In this document: one piece after another, positions 21,603-31,663 of the stretch
How the letters are laid out: each line of letters begins with the position of its first letter
Numbering within the stretch: the first letter of the stretch is position 1
Source: Bugulina stolonifera
Lineage: Eukaryota; Bryozoa; Gymnolaemata; Cheilostomatida; Bugulidae
Length of the DNA: 64,000 bases
Assembly: GCA_935421135.1 (NCBI GenBank)
Contig: OW285191.1
Span: forward strand, 11,411,700 to 11,475,699
Reading direction: 5' to 3'
Made by a program: the position numbers and the translations under genes
Notes under the pieces: generated by a model
What the model was told of the DNA's origin: nothing
Databases searched by the model: none
Seen by the model: the letters and a program-made list of their open reading frames with translations, nothing else

Positions 21603-24274
21603 ATGTCTAGTGTAGTTATAGACAAAGCTTTTTGGACTTTTTTGCTTTACTGTTCGCTCCTGGCTGCAGCTATGGTATGTACTTACATAATATTGGTTAG
21701 GTGGTTGACTGGCTGAGTGGCTGGTTAGGTGGGTGGCTAGGTGGGTGGTTGGTCAGGTGGGTGGCTAGGTGGGTGGTTGGCTAGGTGGGTGGTTGGTTAG
21801 GTGGGTGGATGATTAGCCACCTGACTGACTGGCTGACTGACTGATTGACTGGTTGGTTGGTTGGTTGGTTGGTTGACTGGTTGGTTGGTTGGTTGGGTGG
21901 TTGGGCGAGTGGTTGGGCGGGTGGTTGGGCGGGTGGTTGGGCGGGTGGTTGGTTGGTTGGTTGGGCGGGTGGTTGGTTGGTTGGTTGGTTGGTTGGTTGG
22001 TTGGTTGGTTGGTTGGTTGGTTGGTTGGTTGGTTGGTTGGTTGGATGGGAGGTTGGTTGGTTGGTTGGATGGGTGGATGGGAGGTTGGTTGGTTGGTTGG
22101 TTGGTTGGTTGGTTGGTTGGTTGGTTGGTTGGTTGGTTGGTTGGTTGGTTGGTTGGTTGGTTGGATGGGTGGATGGGAGGTTGGTTGGTTGGTTGGATGG
22201 GTGGATGGGAGGTTGGTTGGTTGGTTGGATGGGTGGATGGTTGGTTGGTTGGTTGGTTGATTGGATGGGTGGTTGGCTTTCAATCTTTAATATTATCATG
22301 GAGAATATAACTCCTAGTAAATAGATAAACACTGAGTGACCAATCAATATTATCAATATTTAATGTTGCATATATACGGCGGATCTCTTTTGGGTGTTGT
22401 CCTTTCGTGGTCCATAGAAAGGACAACACCCAATATTCAAAAGTGCCTATTAGGTACAGTAACCTTACACTATTTTACAGTGTATTAGACTGAGATTTAG
22501 GTTTACTGGTGGGTAAATCAGGCTGTAGGTCACCCAAAGTGAATAAAGAAGTCAATTCCTCCTACTTCACTTGTGATGCATAGCAAACACTTTCTCGTCT
22601 ACAAGATTTAGGTAGAAGCTTGCGAAGGATGCGAACATCTAAATAGCAAATATCAAAGGTATGGTGTCAATAAGTAAGACCTTATTCTATGGACAAATTG
22701 AAAAATCCTTGCATACAAACTAACATCTAAATTTTGTCTGTTTTAGGCCAACAAGTTCTACCTGATGCCAGCAAACTTTTACCTCACTCACACAGAAGCG
22801 ATTTACTATGTAAGGTCTGTAGATAGCTGTGGAGTACTATGTGCTAGAGAGAGAGATGGCTGTCTGTCATTTTCCTACAAAATCAGTCAGAAATTGTGCA
22901 AGCTGTCCAATAAAACAGCTGCTTATAGCCATGGCCTTGGCGAAGATCTTGGACTGCAAATATATGACAGTAAGATCTAGATACGGATAACACGGCTTCT
23001 ACTACCTCCTTCAAAATATTTAGTTTGCTCTGTTATTACCAGATAGAAAAACACAAAGTCAACCATACACAACCTTATAGGTTCAGCCAAAGATATTCTA
23101 AACCACTTGCAGTACTTACTACGACACATGCCATGAAATTACACCGTAAAATCTACCTACATCCTGCTTACTTGTAGAACGTGGACTCAACTGCCCTATA
23201 TCATGGATAGCAAATCCAGCTAAACGAACATGTATTTTATTTAAGCATGACCAAAGGGTATCTTGGGTTATTGCCAAGAGTAAGTGTAGTCAGTTAGGAG
23301 CACACCTGGCATACTTAGATGATGGGGATTCCCTTGATTGGTTCATAGAGTTGAGGTCTCAACTTACGGGTAAGTAAATACTATTCCAGGAGAGAAAAAC
23401 CTGTCGTCCAATTATTTCAATGAACTGAAACAATTTTAAGCCTTTAGGTGGTTACATACCAGTACATGTATCATTTTTAGCAAATATAGTTATTATCAAA
23501 TCATAGTTAACTCCCATCCAAGTGCACATGTGTAAAAGGAAAATAAAATATTCAACTACCATTAGTTATAATTGTGAATTGGAAAAATATTGTGAGTTGT
23601 AAAACCTTGTTTTGATTTCAAATTTTGTCACATACGCATTGTACATGTACATGTACATGTACATGTACATGTACATGTACATGTACATGTACATGTACAT
23701 GTATATTAAAAAGGAGTTGTCTTTTATTAGCTTATTTCTAATAAATTTACCACATTACTATTCCGTGCATGTACAAAAATACATACATTGTATGTTGAAA
23801 ACCATACACAGAGTACTAAAGTTTCATGCACATGTATATATACATCATGATCTACAATAATACAAGACCTATTGTATGGCTTCCATTTCATGTATTTCGA
23901 TACTACTCCTAGTATCATCATTAGAGGAAAATAAATGATAGAGAACCTTCCTCTGATGATAATACTAGGACTAGTATCAAAATACAAGGAATGTGTAGTA
24001 CTACATCTTCCAATATATACACAGTGTATTAATCAACTTTGAAGAGTTTTCAAGTCAACAGTTGTGGCTGGGAGGAAGGTGGGATGGTCATCAGTATAAA
24101 TGGAACAATGGAAAGACATTTGGACTGGTGGTCGATGACAGATGGTGGTATGCTTATGAACCAAACTATAATGGTGAATGCATCGGTACCCTTGAAGAGT
24201 ACTATGGTTATGGTCTGAGAGATGGTCCTTGTACAACCTACGACAGAGGATACGTCTGTGAAAAGGACCCATAG
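21603..24274 (+). CDS. Lectin C: complete secreted PAN-C-type lectin, four exons
   Basis: Exons: 21603-21674 signal, 22747-22969 PAN, 23178-23369 lectin half 1, 24045-24274 lectin half 2; phases 0, 1, 1; 238 residues. The signal exon encodes a 24-residue start with a hydrophobic core ([15 protein letters not shown]) before donor GTATGT. The PAN exon begins after TTTTAG and has [14 protein letters not shown] and CKLS. The lectin domain shows [46 protein letters not shown] and GYVCE, then TAG. A secreted lectin with the EPN calcium/mannose-type loop and no WND is the likely product. It is transcribed divergently from lectin B and in tandem with pseudogene D. Intron 1 holds the large GGTT array and a 17-bp hairpin. 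An AATAAA occurs about 540 bp past the stop (24815), distant but usable. Confidence 0.88.
21692..22276. repeat. (GGTT)n-based array in intron 1 of lectin C
   Basis: Nearly 600 bp of GGTT tandem repeat with GGTGGGTGGAT and GGGCGGGTGGTT variants. Because the unit lacks stop codons, long frames open on both strands ([12 protein letters not shown] and [12 protein letters not shown]). They are low-complexity artefacts. The plus strand is G-rich throughout. Confidence 0.95.
22390..22433. repeat. Perfect hairpin, 17-bp arms, 10-base loop
   Basis: Left arm 22390-22406 and right arm 22417-22433 are exact inverse complements (TTGGGTGTTGTCCTTTC). It lies in intron 1 of lectin C downstream of the GGTT array. 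Confidence 0.95.
23639..23705. repeat. (TACATG)n microsatellite
   Basis: About eleven tandem copies of the self-complementary hexamer family GTACAT/ACATGT, in the last intron of lectin C. It is an expanded form of the TACATGTA palindrome scattered over the window. Confidence 0.95.
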
Positions 24275-25630
24275 ATTACAATGTGCTTAAAATATTATTG
24301 CAAACTCACATCATAGTTCCCATAATTGTATGAAACTCACTGGCCATAAGGCTATTTGCTATATTTCTACCATCTACATGTATTTCTATTTACTACTTTG
24401 ATGTAATTAAGTGTTTTCACATGTTCACCTAGAAAGTGTAACACCTATTAATTTCAATAAGATTCCCCAAAACTCCAGCCTCATGTATTTGTTCTTCATG
24501 TACATAGGCCTATACCACATTGATTTCTTTAATTCCTGACTTCATTTTGATTATTGAGCGAAGGTGTTTGCATGTGATTGTAAGTGTTGATCGGACTGTC
24601 ATATCACCATGGTCAAATCTTAGTTGTTGTTCTTCAATTTGCAAGTCAATTTTTACAATAATATCATCAAAAGCTCCGGCAGCAGCGGGCAATGGTTATA
24701 TAGCATAAGCATTGTAATACTACAAGTACCTAATAAAATACAGAGTATGCCCCATAAATCAATACTGCTTCAAGTGGTACACTCTATGTTGACATTGAAT
24801 TCTCTCTAACATTAATAAAGCTTGTTATCACTCCAGGTTCAACTTTAATTTATTTGTAAATTTATTTGTGTACTAATTGAATGATTATGCTAAAAATAAG
24901 GAAAGGTGAGGTATATAGCAGATAAAAGAACTGGACGCTTCACTTGCCACTTATTGGACAGAAAGAACAAACAGAGCCAGTTCTCAAAGTAGCTTATGTT
25001 AACCCATGACTGAAAGGTGGATGGCGCTGAATGGTTTTTTGGAGATAAGCAGGGCTAGCATACAGGTACAATGCCAATGTATAGTATATTTATTGTATAT
25101 AATCATATTGTATATATGTATATGTTTGTACACATGCTAATTGTACATATTATTTTAAACATAAAATAATGTCAAACTAGCAACTACGCTTTCATGCCAT
25201 TCTAAGCAACTTTGTAATAGAATAAAATGCAGACATACTACTATGCTTGTTATGAATATATTGTACAAAAGTGCATAGGTCTAAATTATGCAACTTGTTA
25301 TCGTTGGCAAAGACTAAAACAAGTTGAATATCCACAGATATCTATATTGTCTGCAAGCGTATTACAACAAATAACTAACAACTAACTAACAACTAACTAA
25401 CCAATTTTGCAAAGTGACACTAAAATGACATAATCATTAGCTTGTAGGTTTTTAATGGTGGATTTTACAGCATGATATCAATAATAGATCCATTAGTCTT
25501 TTAGTATAAAGTGCTTTGGTTAACATTAGTTATCGCATTTCATCTGCTTAGGTTCTTTCATTTGGTTTACCAATTTAGAGAAGCACGACACATGCTGTAT
25601 TTTCATGTTTGTTGAACTCTGTTTTTAATA
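24275..25630. other. Intergenic between lectin C and lectin D
   Basis: Probable 3' flank of lectin C, with AATAAA at 24815. It also has a short AACTAACTAACA-type repeat near 25374-25400. No further gene is seen. Confidence 0.45.
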
Positions 25631-27597
25631 ATGAAAACTTCTGAGATGGCGGTATTTATAGGGTTCTACCTGCTGCGTGTATTCTGCAGCTGCCAGGTAT
25701 GTATGCAAACTTTACAATGCAAGATGAAATAAATTAGTGCTACTAATGTCGAACTGTGAAATTGCATAAATTATTTCTAGCGTAGACCTATTTATAATTG
25801 TAACAAGGTATTTGATCGCATAATGTCGCACATCAAGCTAAAAAAAATTACCAATTTTACTTTCTGCTATTAATCTCAGGTAAGAAAGCAATGATTTAAA
25901 GAGATCATGCAGTTTTTCTAATTTGGGGTGAAGAAGGTACTTCACAGGAACATTATAAAGTTGGATGCTCTTCTTAACACCACCAACTTAGAGCATCTAG
26001 CTGGGTGTTATCACTATGCACCAGTAATGGCAAAAAAAAATAATGTTAGTCGTAATTTGGTCTCTTCCCAGAGTTTGCAGCATGTCAAGTTCTCACAAAA
26101 TTTTTTTAGTTCCACAGACTTGTCAACTCAAAGTTTGTTGGACACTTCAACTCTCTGGAAGATTGTGCTGTGACATGTGCAAAGAAAGATGATTGTATGT
26201 CTTTCTCCTACAAGATGGGTGAACAGAGCTGTAAGATGTCAAAGGAAAGATCTGTTTACACACAGGAAGTAGATGATGACGATGACGAAATCGAAACGTG
26301 ACTTTACAACAGTATGTCCAACAATCACTGTTTATTATTGGTATAGCTTTGGTAAAGATAGAATAAAATTAATTTCTCAGTCATAAACAGATGGGCGATA
26401 GAGGGTCCAAGCATTTGTAAACTTAATTATACTGCATAGATATCATGACGATCTTTCTTTTTAGAGGAATTCTCTGCTTGTCCAGAATCATGAATAGAGA
26501 ATCCGGTAAAACGAACTTGCATCAAGCTTGTGACTCATTCTAAGGGCACTTGGAACAATGCAAAGAAGGAGTGTGAGAAGCAAGGCGCTCATCTGGCATA
26601 CTTGGACATTGCAGGGTCCCTTAACTGGTTCATGGAATTAAGAGCCACTTTTACTGGTAAGGATGCATGTGGGAGCTAGACTGTGTAGATATAATATATA
26701 CACTGTGTAGATATGAGTACTATGATTGTGTACTATGTGTGTGGTATACAATATGCTATGTACATGTACATGCTCATGTATGTATCATATGTGCAGTATG
26801 GTGCTGTACACTACATACATATACATAATATTACGCTCATGTACAAGTACATACACACAGGCTACAGACGTTTTTATATACTAATATCATGCATACAAAG
26901 GTACAGAGGCACGAACTTAGACTTGTATAATGATGTCAGTTAAAAACTGTTTATTTTAACTCATATCTCAAACTTCAGGAGATGACACTGTAGAACTTAC
27001 AGGAACATTGCATACCATTATTTACATTTTATTACTAGAATACCAATACAGGATCATCTGGCAAATAATTTAGCACAAAATGAATCTAGTTGGCTTTTAA
27101 TATGTCCCTTTAAATAAAATATTATGGTCTTATATGTATGCAAATACAAACTGGTATAAATAAACTACATTGTTACAACACTTTCTCTTTCACAAGCGGT
27201 ATAGTTGTATCTCATCACCAGAAGTTTTGTCAGTTGAACTGCAGTGCAAAGAGAGGTTGAACACTCTTGGCACTTACCTTCTAATTACCTCGCCTGCTGC
27301 TGAAATATTTATTATAATCATTGTATGTAAATTAATTTACATGTACATGTAGATGGGTCTTCTTCTGCACACGTCTGGTTGGGAGGAAAGCTAGATAATT
27401 GAAGGTGCATGTGGGAAAACGGTGAAACGCTTGGACTCGATGCCGATGATGTATGGTGGGTAACCAATGAGCCTGACAGCGATGATAATAAATGCATTCG
27501 CTCCACCAATCAGGATAAACATTACTACTTGAGGACCTCTGACTGTAGCAGGAAAGTCTCTGGATATGTCTGTCAAACCAATAAAATTCCTTATTAA
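25631..27597 (+). pseudogene. Lectin D: full exon set with three in-frame TGA codons
   Basis: Exons by analogy with lectins B and C: signal 25631-25696 (phase 0, donor GTATGT), PAN 26110-26311 (acceptor TTTTTTTAG, donor GTATGT), lectin half 1 26465-26656 (donor GTAAGG), lectin half 2 27353-27597 (stop TAA). All phases match. Within this frame TGA codons occur at 26299-26301 (end of PAN), 26491-26493 (the Trp of the CPxxWIxNP motif) and 27400-27402. A conserved Trp after WLGGK is Leu, and EPN has become EPD. There is no frameshift. The likeliest reading is a recently dead gene. If read from the first ATG it would give only a secreted PAN domain ending at the first TGA, so a short functional form cannot be excluded. 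The stop TAA is the last part of a TTAA into which an inverted-repeat element is inserted. Confidence 0.82.
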
Positions 27598-28164
27598 GGG
27601 TGCTTTCGGCTACATCACATGATATTTATTTAATTGATTATATGTTAGATTATACGAGACAGTTCGGCAATGGATAGCATAGTCATATAAAATGCGAGGC
27701 CGTTTGATAACACATTGAATAACTTATTAAAAGAATAATATTTCACTATTTTTTGTTAAAGATATTGCTCTATCAAATGTGATTATCTTTCACTCAGTCT
27801 CATGTGCTGCTTATGCTATCTCTCCATTACCTAGAGTAAGCTATTACTATTGTACATACTGTTATTTAGATTTATGCAACAAATATTATTTTTATTTTTT
27901 TATTATTTATTTCATTACCTTATTGTGAGATTGATTCAATCGTATTGTATGCTCGTATTATATGTTCGTATTATATGCTTGTATTATATGCTCATATTAT
28001 ATGCTCGTATTATATGCTCGTATTATATGTTCGTATTATATACTTGTATTATATGCTCATATTATATCCTCGTATTATATGTTTGTATTATATGCTCGTA
28101 TTATGTGCTCATACTATATGCTCGTATTATATGCTCGTCTATCCGCGTTGTAGCCGAATGCCCC
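27598..28164. mobile_element. TTAA-target inverted-repeat element, copy 1
   Basis: Flanked by TTAA on both sides (27594-27597 and 28165-28168). The termini are inverted: GGGTGCTTTCGGCTACA on the left and the complement of GGGGCATTCGGCTACA on the right. Related copies lie at 39401-40340 and 61107-62225. A TTAA target is typical of piggyBac-like and some other cut-and-paste elements; no transposase is present, so the superfamily is inferred. Here much of the interior is replaced by a 13-bp minisatellite. Confidence 0.8.
27942..28138. repeat. 13-bp minisatellite, about 15 copies
   Basis: The unit TATTATATGCTCG, with substitutions at a few positions, is repeated about 15 times. Because 13 is not a multiple of three and the unit lacks stops, all three plus-strand frames stay open. 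The ICSYYMLVLYAR-type translations are artefacts. Confidence 0.95.
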
Positions 28165-28168
28165 TTAA

Positions 28169-29867
28169 GTAATTCCAGCGAGCGCCGGATGCATTCATAA
28201 GCATCTACATGTACACTTTACAGCACTATGTGACTGTAAATGATAGTGTATGTTGGAGTTGTTAGACATATTTATAAGCAGCGTCACTGTTATTATAATA
28301 TATCTTTATTATGGCTGGTCATGTAGTGCCTGTGCCAATTTTGTGATTGACCAATCAGCAGTGTTACTAATTATTGCCATAGAACTATCTGTTTGTAAGA
28401 TACAACAATAAAATACCTAAATGCAAAATATATATATGTAAAATAAAACATGCAAATGTGAAATGAAACACAGCGTTGCAAAATTAACCAGCCTAAAACA
28501 CAGCCGGATTTGCTCTTTGTGTATTGGGAATTATCCTACACCAGCATTGTGATAGGATAACTCCTCTCCTCCGCACACAAATTACAACATGAGCAGATAA
28601 CTTCTAGATTTGCAGCTCTAAGCGAATTTAAAGCCAGTGATATTGAGTTATGTGAAATAATCTGTAGATTATTTAGAGGTAGTTTGTGGTGATATTACTA
28701 TTCACTATTATGCACTCTGTTTGTATAAATGTAGCTTACATATGTATGTACATGTACATGTACATAATTATACATGTACATGTATATAATATACATGTAT
28801 AAATGTACTTGTTTATGGATGTACACCTATGCATATATAAATATACTTGTATGTACATATTGCTCATGTATATACATGTATGTGTATATTATGTGTATAT
28901 AAAATAAACATTATACATGTATACATGTATGTATTTACATACCTGTTCTGTTTGTATATAATACATGTACACCCAGCTTATACATTGTATTAATCAATTC
29001 CACAATAGAATCATTTTAATCTTTCACAAGGCAGGAAATTAAATAGGACAAGTATATGTCACCTATTATAGGTGACATATACATGCAGCTCTATAATAGA
29101 GCTACATGTATGTCTGCATCATTGGCTTCGTGGGGCTTCTGGCAGGTCATTATATGGTAAAACACTGTAATAGTCTCTACGACTCTACGAATAAAAGGAA
29201 GGAAGTAAAGGTTTTATTCTGCTGCATTAACTGAATAGTAGTTTTTATATATTGTAATAGACACTGATTTACTTTATTTGATTAAAAATATTATCCAACA
29301 GCTTAGCCAGTAAATAAACTATTAATTCAATAGTCAAATACGTCTGTCATTAGACATTTGATGAGAAGTCCGATAGCCTTATACTCTCTTCTGTCTGTTT
29401 TACTTCATATTAGGTCACGTTGAAATGCATGCTGAGTGAACATTGTTTTATCCAGCTAATAACATGCAGTTCTACATGTAGTTCAGAAAATATTCATGAC
29501 TCTGTCTGTGGGTATAATGACAGACATATAATATATACAAATACATGTAACCAGTTCCAATGATGTAGTAAAAGATGGCTGTCAGAACACATCTGAAGAT
29601 TAACAAAGTGCTTATTTTACACTTGTACTGCAGTTTATACCGGCCCTGATTATATGGAGATTTGGCAGTGAAATTTAAATACAATTTATTAATTTAATAA
29701 AGTATAATTTTTTATGTTTGATACGTTTATGTCTCAATCTGAGTGTTTGATACAAGAAAATGACTTATTTATAAATTTTGCAGCCTCATAAATAAACACA
29801 AGGATAGTAAATCCAGATAAATAGGTCTGCATACCACTCGTATATTCCTTGAACTATTCTTCTACAT
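28169..29867. other. Duplicated gene-free segment, 3' side of lectin E
   Basis: Aligns in the same orientation with about 40341-42467; the alignment continues through the last lectin exon to about 30180 / 42750. Rich in TACATGTA palindromes (28740-28990). Two adjacent palindromes at 29052-29103 are missing from the paralogous copy. No gene of its own is seen. Confidence 0.7.
29052..29103. repeat. Two adjacent near-perfect palindromes
   Basis: 29052-29082 has 15-bp arms around a single base (GTATATGTCACCTAT arm); 29087-29103 has 8-bp arms around a single base (AGCTCTAT arm). The paralogous position near 41160-41200 has only the outer sequence and no palindromes. Confidence 0.9.
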
Positions 29868-31663
29868 TTATGATTTGTCGGTCTCGCAGGCATAACCTGC
29901 CTCATAACTATCACAATTATGATCCCGCAGTAAATATAGTTCACTGAGCGGGAAAGAATTCACACAGTCACCACTACGGTTTGGTTCATTTCGAGTTTTC
30001 CTCCACCTGGTACTAGATGTTTGTAGGCCAGCTGTTGCTCCATTGCTCCAACTGTACCTGCTGCCATCCCACTTGGCTCCTAGCCAAATTTCCTTTGAAG
30101 ACATACCTGCAAAAACGTGTTATGTTTTGAGTAGAAATAGGTCACTCAGTAGGAAAACCAGAGTAGTCCGATACTAGTTGTACATAGTGTTGTGTCCGTG
30201 CGCAAACGGCCCAAGGTTTGTGCACAGTTCATCGACGACTAGCAAAACGTTCACAGTACAATATAGTTTTATAATTACAAATTGTAGTTCTAAATAAAGT
30301 GAGGCACGAACGCACCGGGGTGGGGGAGAGGTGGTCGTCCATTACAATAGTACCTGGTGTTGTTTGTTGTTACAGTAATGAGTAGAATTATAATCTAATA
30401 AAGATATAATGGTAATAGCAATAAATAATAATGAATAAATCTGCTATAAGTTGACAAAAATCAATCACATTGAACACTTGTCTATGTCAAGCTCTTTAAA
30501 TGGTTAGATATTAGAAAATTTAAATTTTATGTTACAATATTGCAAACTTGGATCATTCAATTTAAATTGTAAATATGTGCCGTGTGATTTGTAGCGTAAT
30601 ATTAGGAAATACATTTAGGCTGTTTTGTAGACTTTGAAAATACTCATATTCATGTATTATGGTATTTTATGACTTATTTAAATGGGTGAAGTTACTAACT
30701 CTCCCGATTACCAAAATAATTCGATAGAAAGAAACCAAAGCTGCTCTTTGCACCTCCCTTTTATTATGCTTCCCACTGGCACTCACTAGTTAAGCTATTA
30801 TTTCTCAACTCAAAGAACCAATCTAAAGAGTCTTCACTGTCCAGGATCATTAGCTGCGTTCCTTGCTCTTCACAGAGAGACTTGGCCTGGTTTCCTGTCA
30901 CCATTTCATCTGGGACGAGTAGTACACACGTTCCTTTCACAGGATTCTCAATCCAATTCCCTGGGCACGATGGTGGGACTACAACTAAACCAAAATATTT
31001 TCTTTCTCTCACATTATTATATAGACTTTGCATACTACATATCTATGTCTATTTCAATCGGGAGATGATACAGGGGAGATAATACAGGGGAGATAATACA
31101 GAGTTTTACATTGTGATAATAACATACTCTATCATTTGTAAAGTGCCATGTAAATGTACATGTAGTTTGTATGATACCTGTTCCCATGTAAAAAAGTGAG
31201 AGGTACCCAACTGCAGCTACTGACAAGGGCTTTGATAAAATCTTAGGCTAATTCGACTGCGTTAATAATAAATTATTGTATTGTAATGTAAAACACAATA
31301 GCGAAGGCCTAGGGCTATGCACAGGTAGACTTGAGTAAATTCTATTCGTTCATCTATTGTAGATTAAAACAAATTTGGTGTTCGCTGCAGGTGGACGATT
31401 GAATAGCCCTACTGTCTGGATCACTCACTAGTATATACTTTAGTGTGACTCATCACAGCATCTTCTTGATAAACTGGCTGCTGACTGGACACCAAGCATG
31501 TATGATGCATAGTGTCATATGAGAAGGCGGCACACTTGAATTGTCGACTATTAGTACATTCTACAGTGCATTTGATTGTTGATCTCATACTGCTAACACT
31601 GGTGGTATTGGTAAGGTAGTAGCTACCAGGCATCAGCTGGAACAATTGGCTACTTCCTGCTCT
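29868..31663 (-). CDS. Lectin E: secreted PAN-C-type lectin (signal exon not found)
   Basis: Minus-strand exons: PAN 31663-31429 (phase 0 start after TTTGTAG, donor GTGAGT), lectin half 1 30984-30787 (donor GTGAGT), lectin half 2 30106-29868. The frame is open throughout. The PAN part has CTVEC, CAAFSY and CLVS. The lectin part has CPGNWIENP, ILDSEDSLDWFFELR, WLGAKWD, WSNGA, EPN followed by RSGDCVNSF, LRDHNC and GYACE. It is closest to lectin B in its second half (shared NEPNRSGDCVNSFPLSELYLLRD-type region). A signal exon on the minus strand beyond 31663 is expected but was not recognised. Its last exon lies in a duplicated segment whose copy (lectin F, 42468-42695) is broken. A 164-bp insertion sits in the intron between the two lectin exons. 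Confidence 0.75.
30193..30356. mobile_element. 164-bp insertion with GTGTTG duplication in lectin E intron
   Basis: The sequence is absent from the paralogous segment near 42770-42800, which has a single GTGTTG. Here GTGTTG occurs on both sides (30187-30192 and 30357-30362). That is the footprint of an insertion with a 6-bp target duplication. The insert is more GC-rich than its surroundings and carries AATAAA-like sequence. Family not recognised. Confidence 0.6.

Noticed and set aside
21781..22356. Long frames on both strands (NQPTNQPT- and [12 protein letters not shown], up to 191 codons)
   Set aside because: They are translations of the GGTT array, open in several frames at once, and lie inside an intron of lectin C.
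25631..27597. Reassigned genetic code (TGA read as Trp)
   Set aside because: Lectin B ends at a TGA that aligns with the family C-terminus, and other genes read normally; one pseudogene does not support a code change.
27850..28200. Three overlapping plus-strand frames with ICSYYMLVLYAR repeats that look like membrane proteins
   Set aside because: They arise from a 13-bp minisatellite without stop codons; all three frames are equally open.
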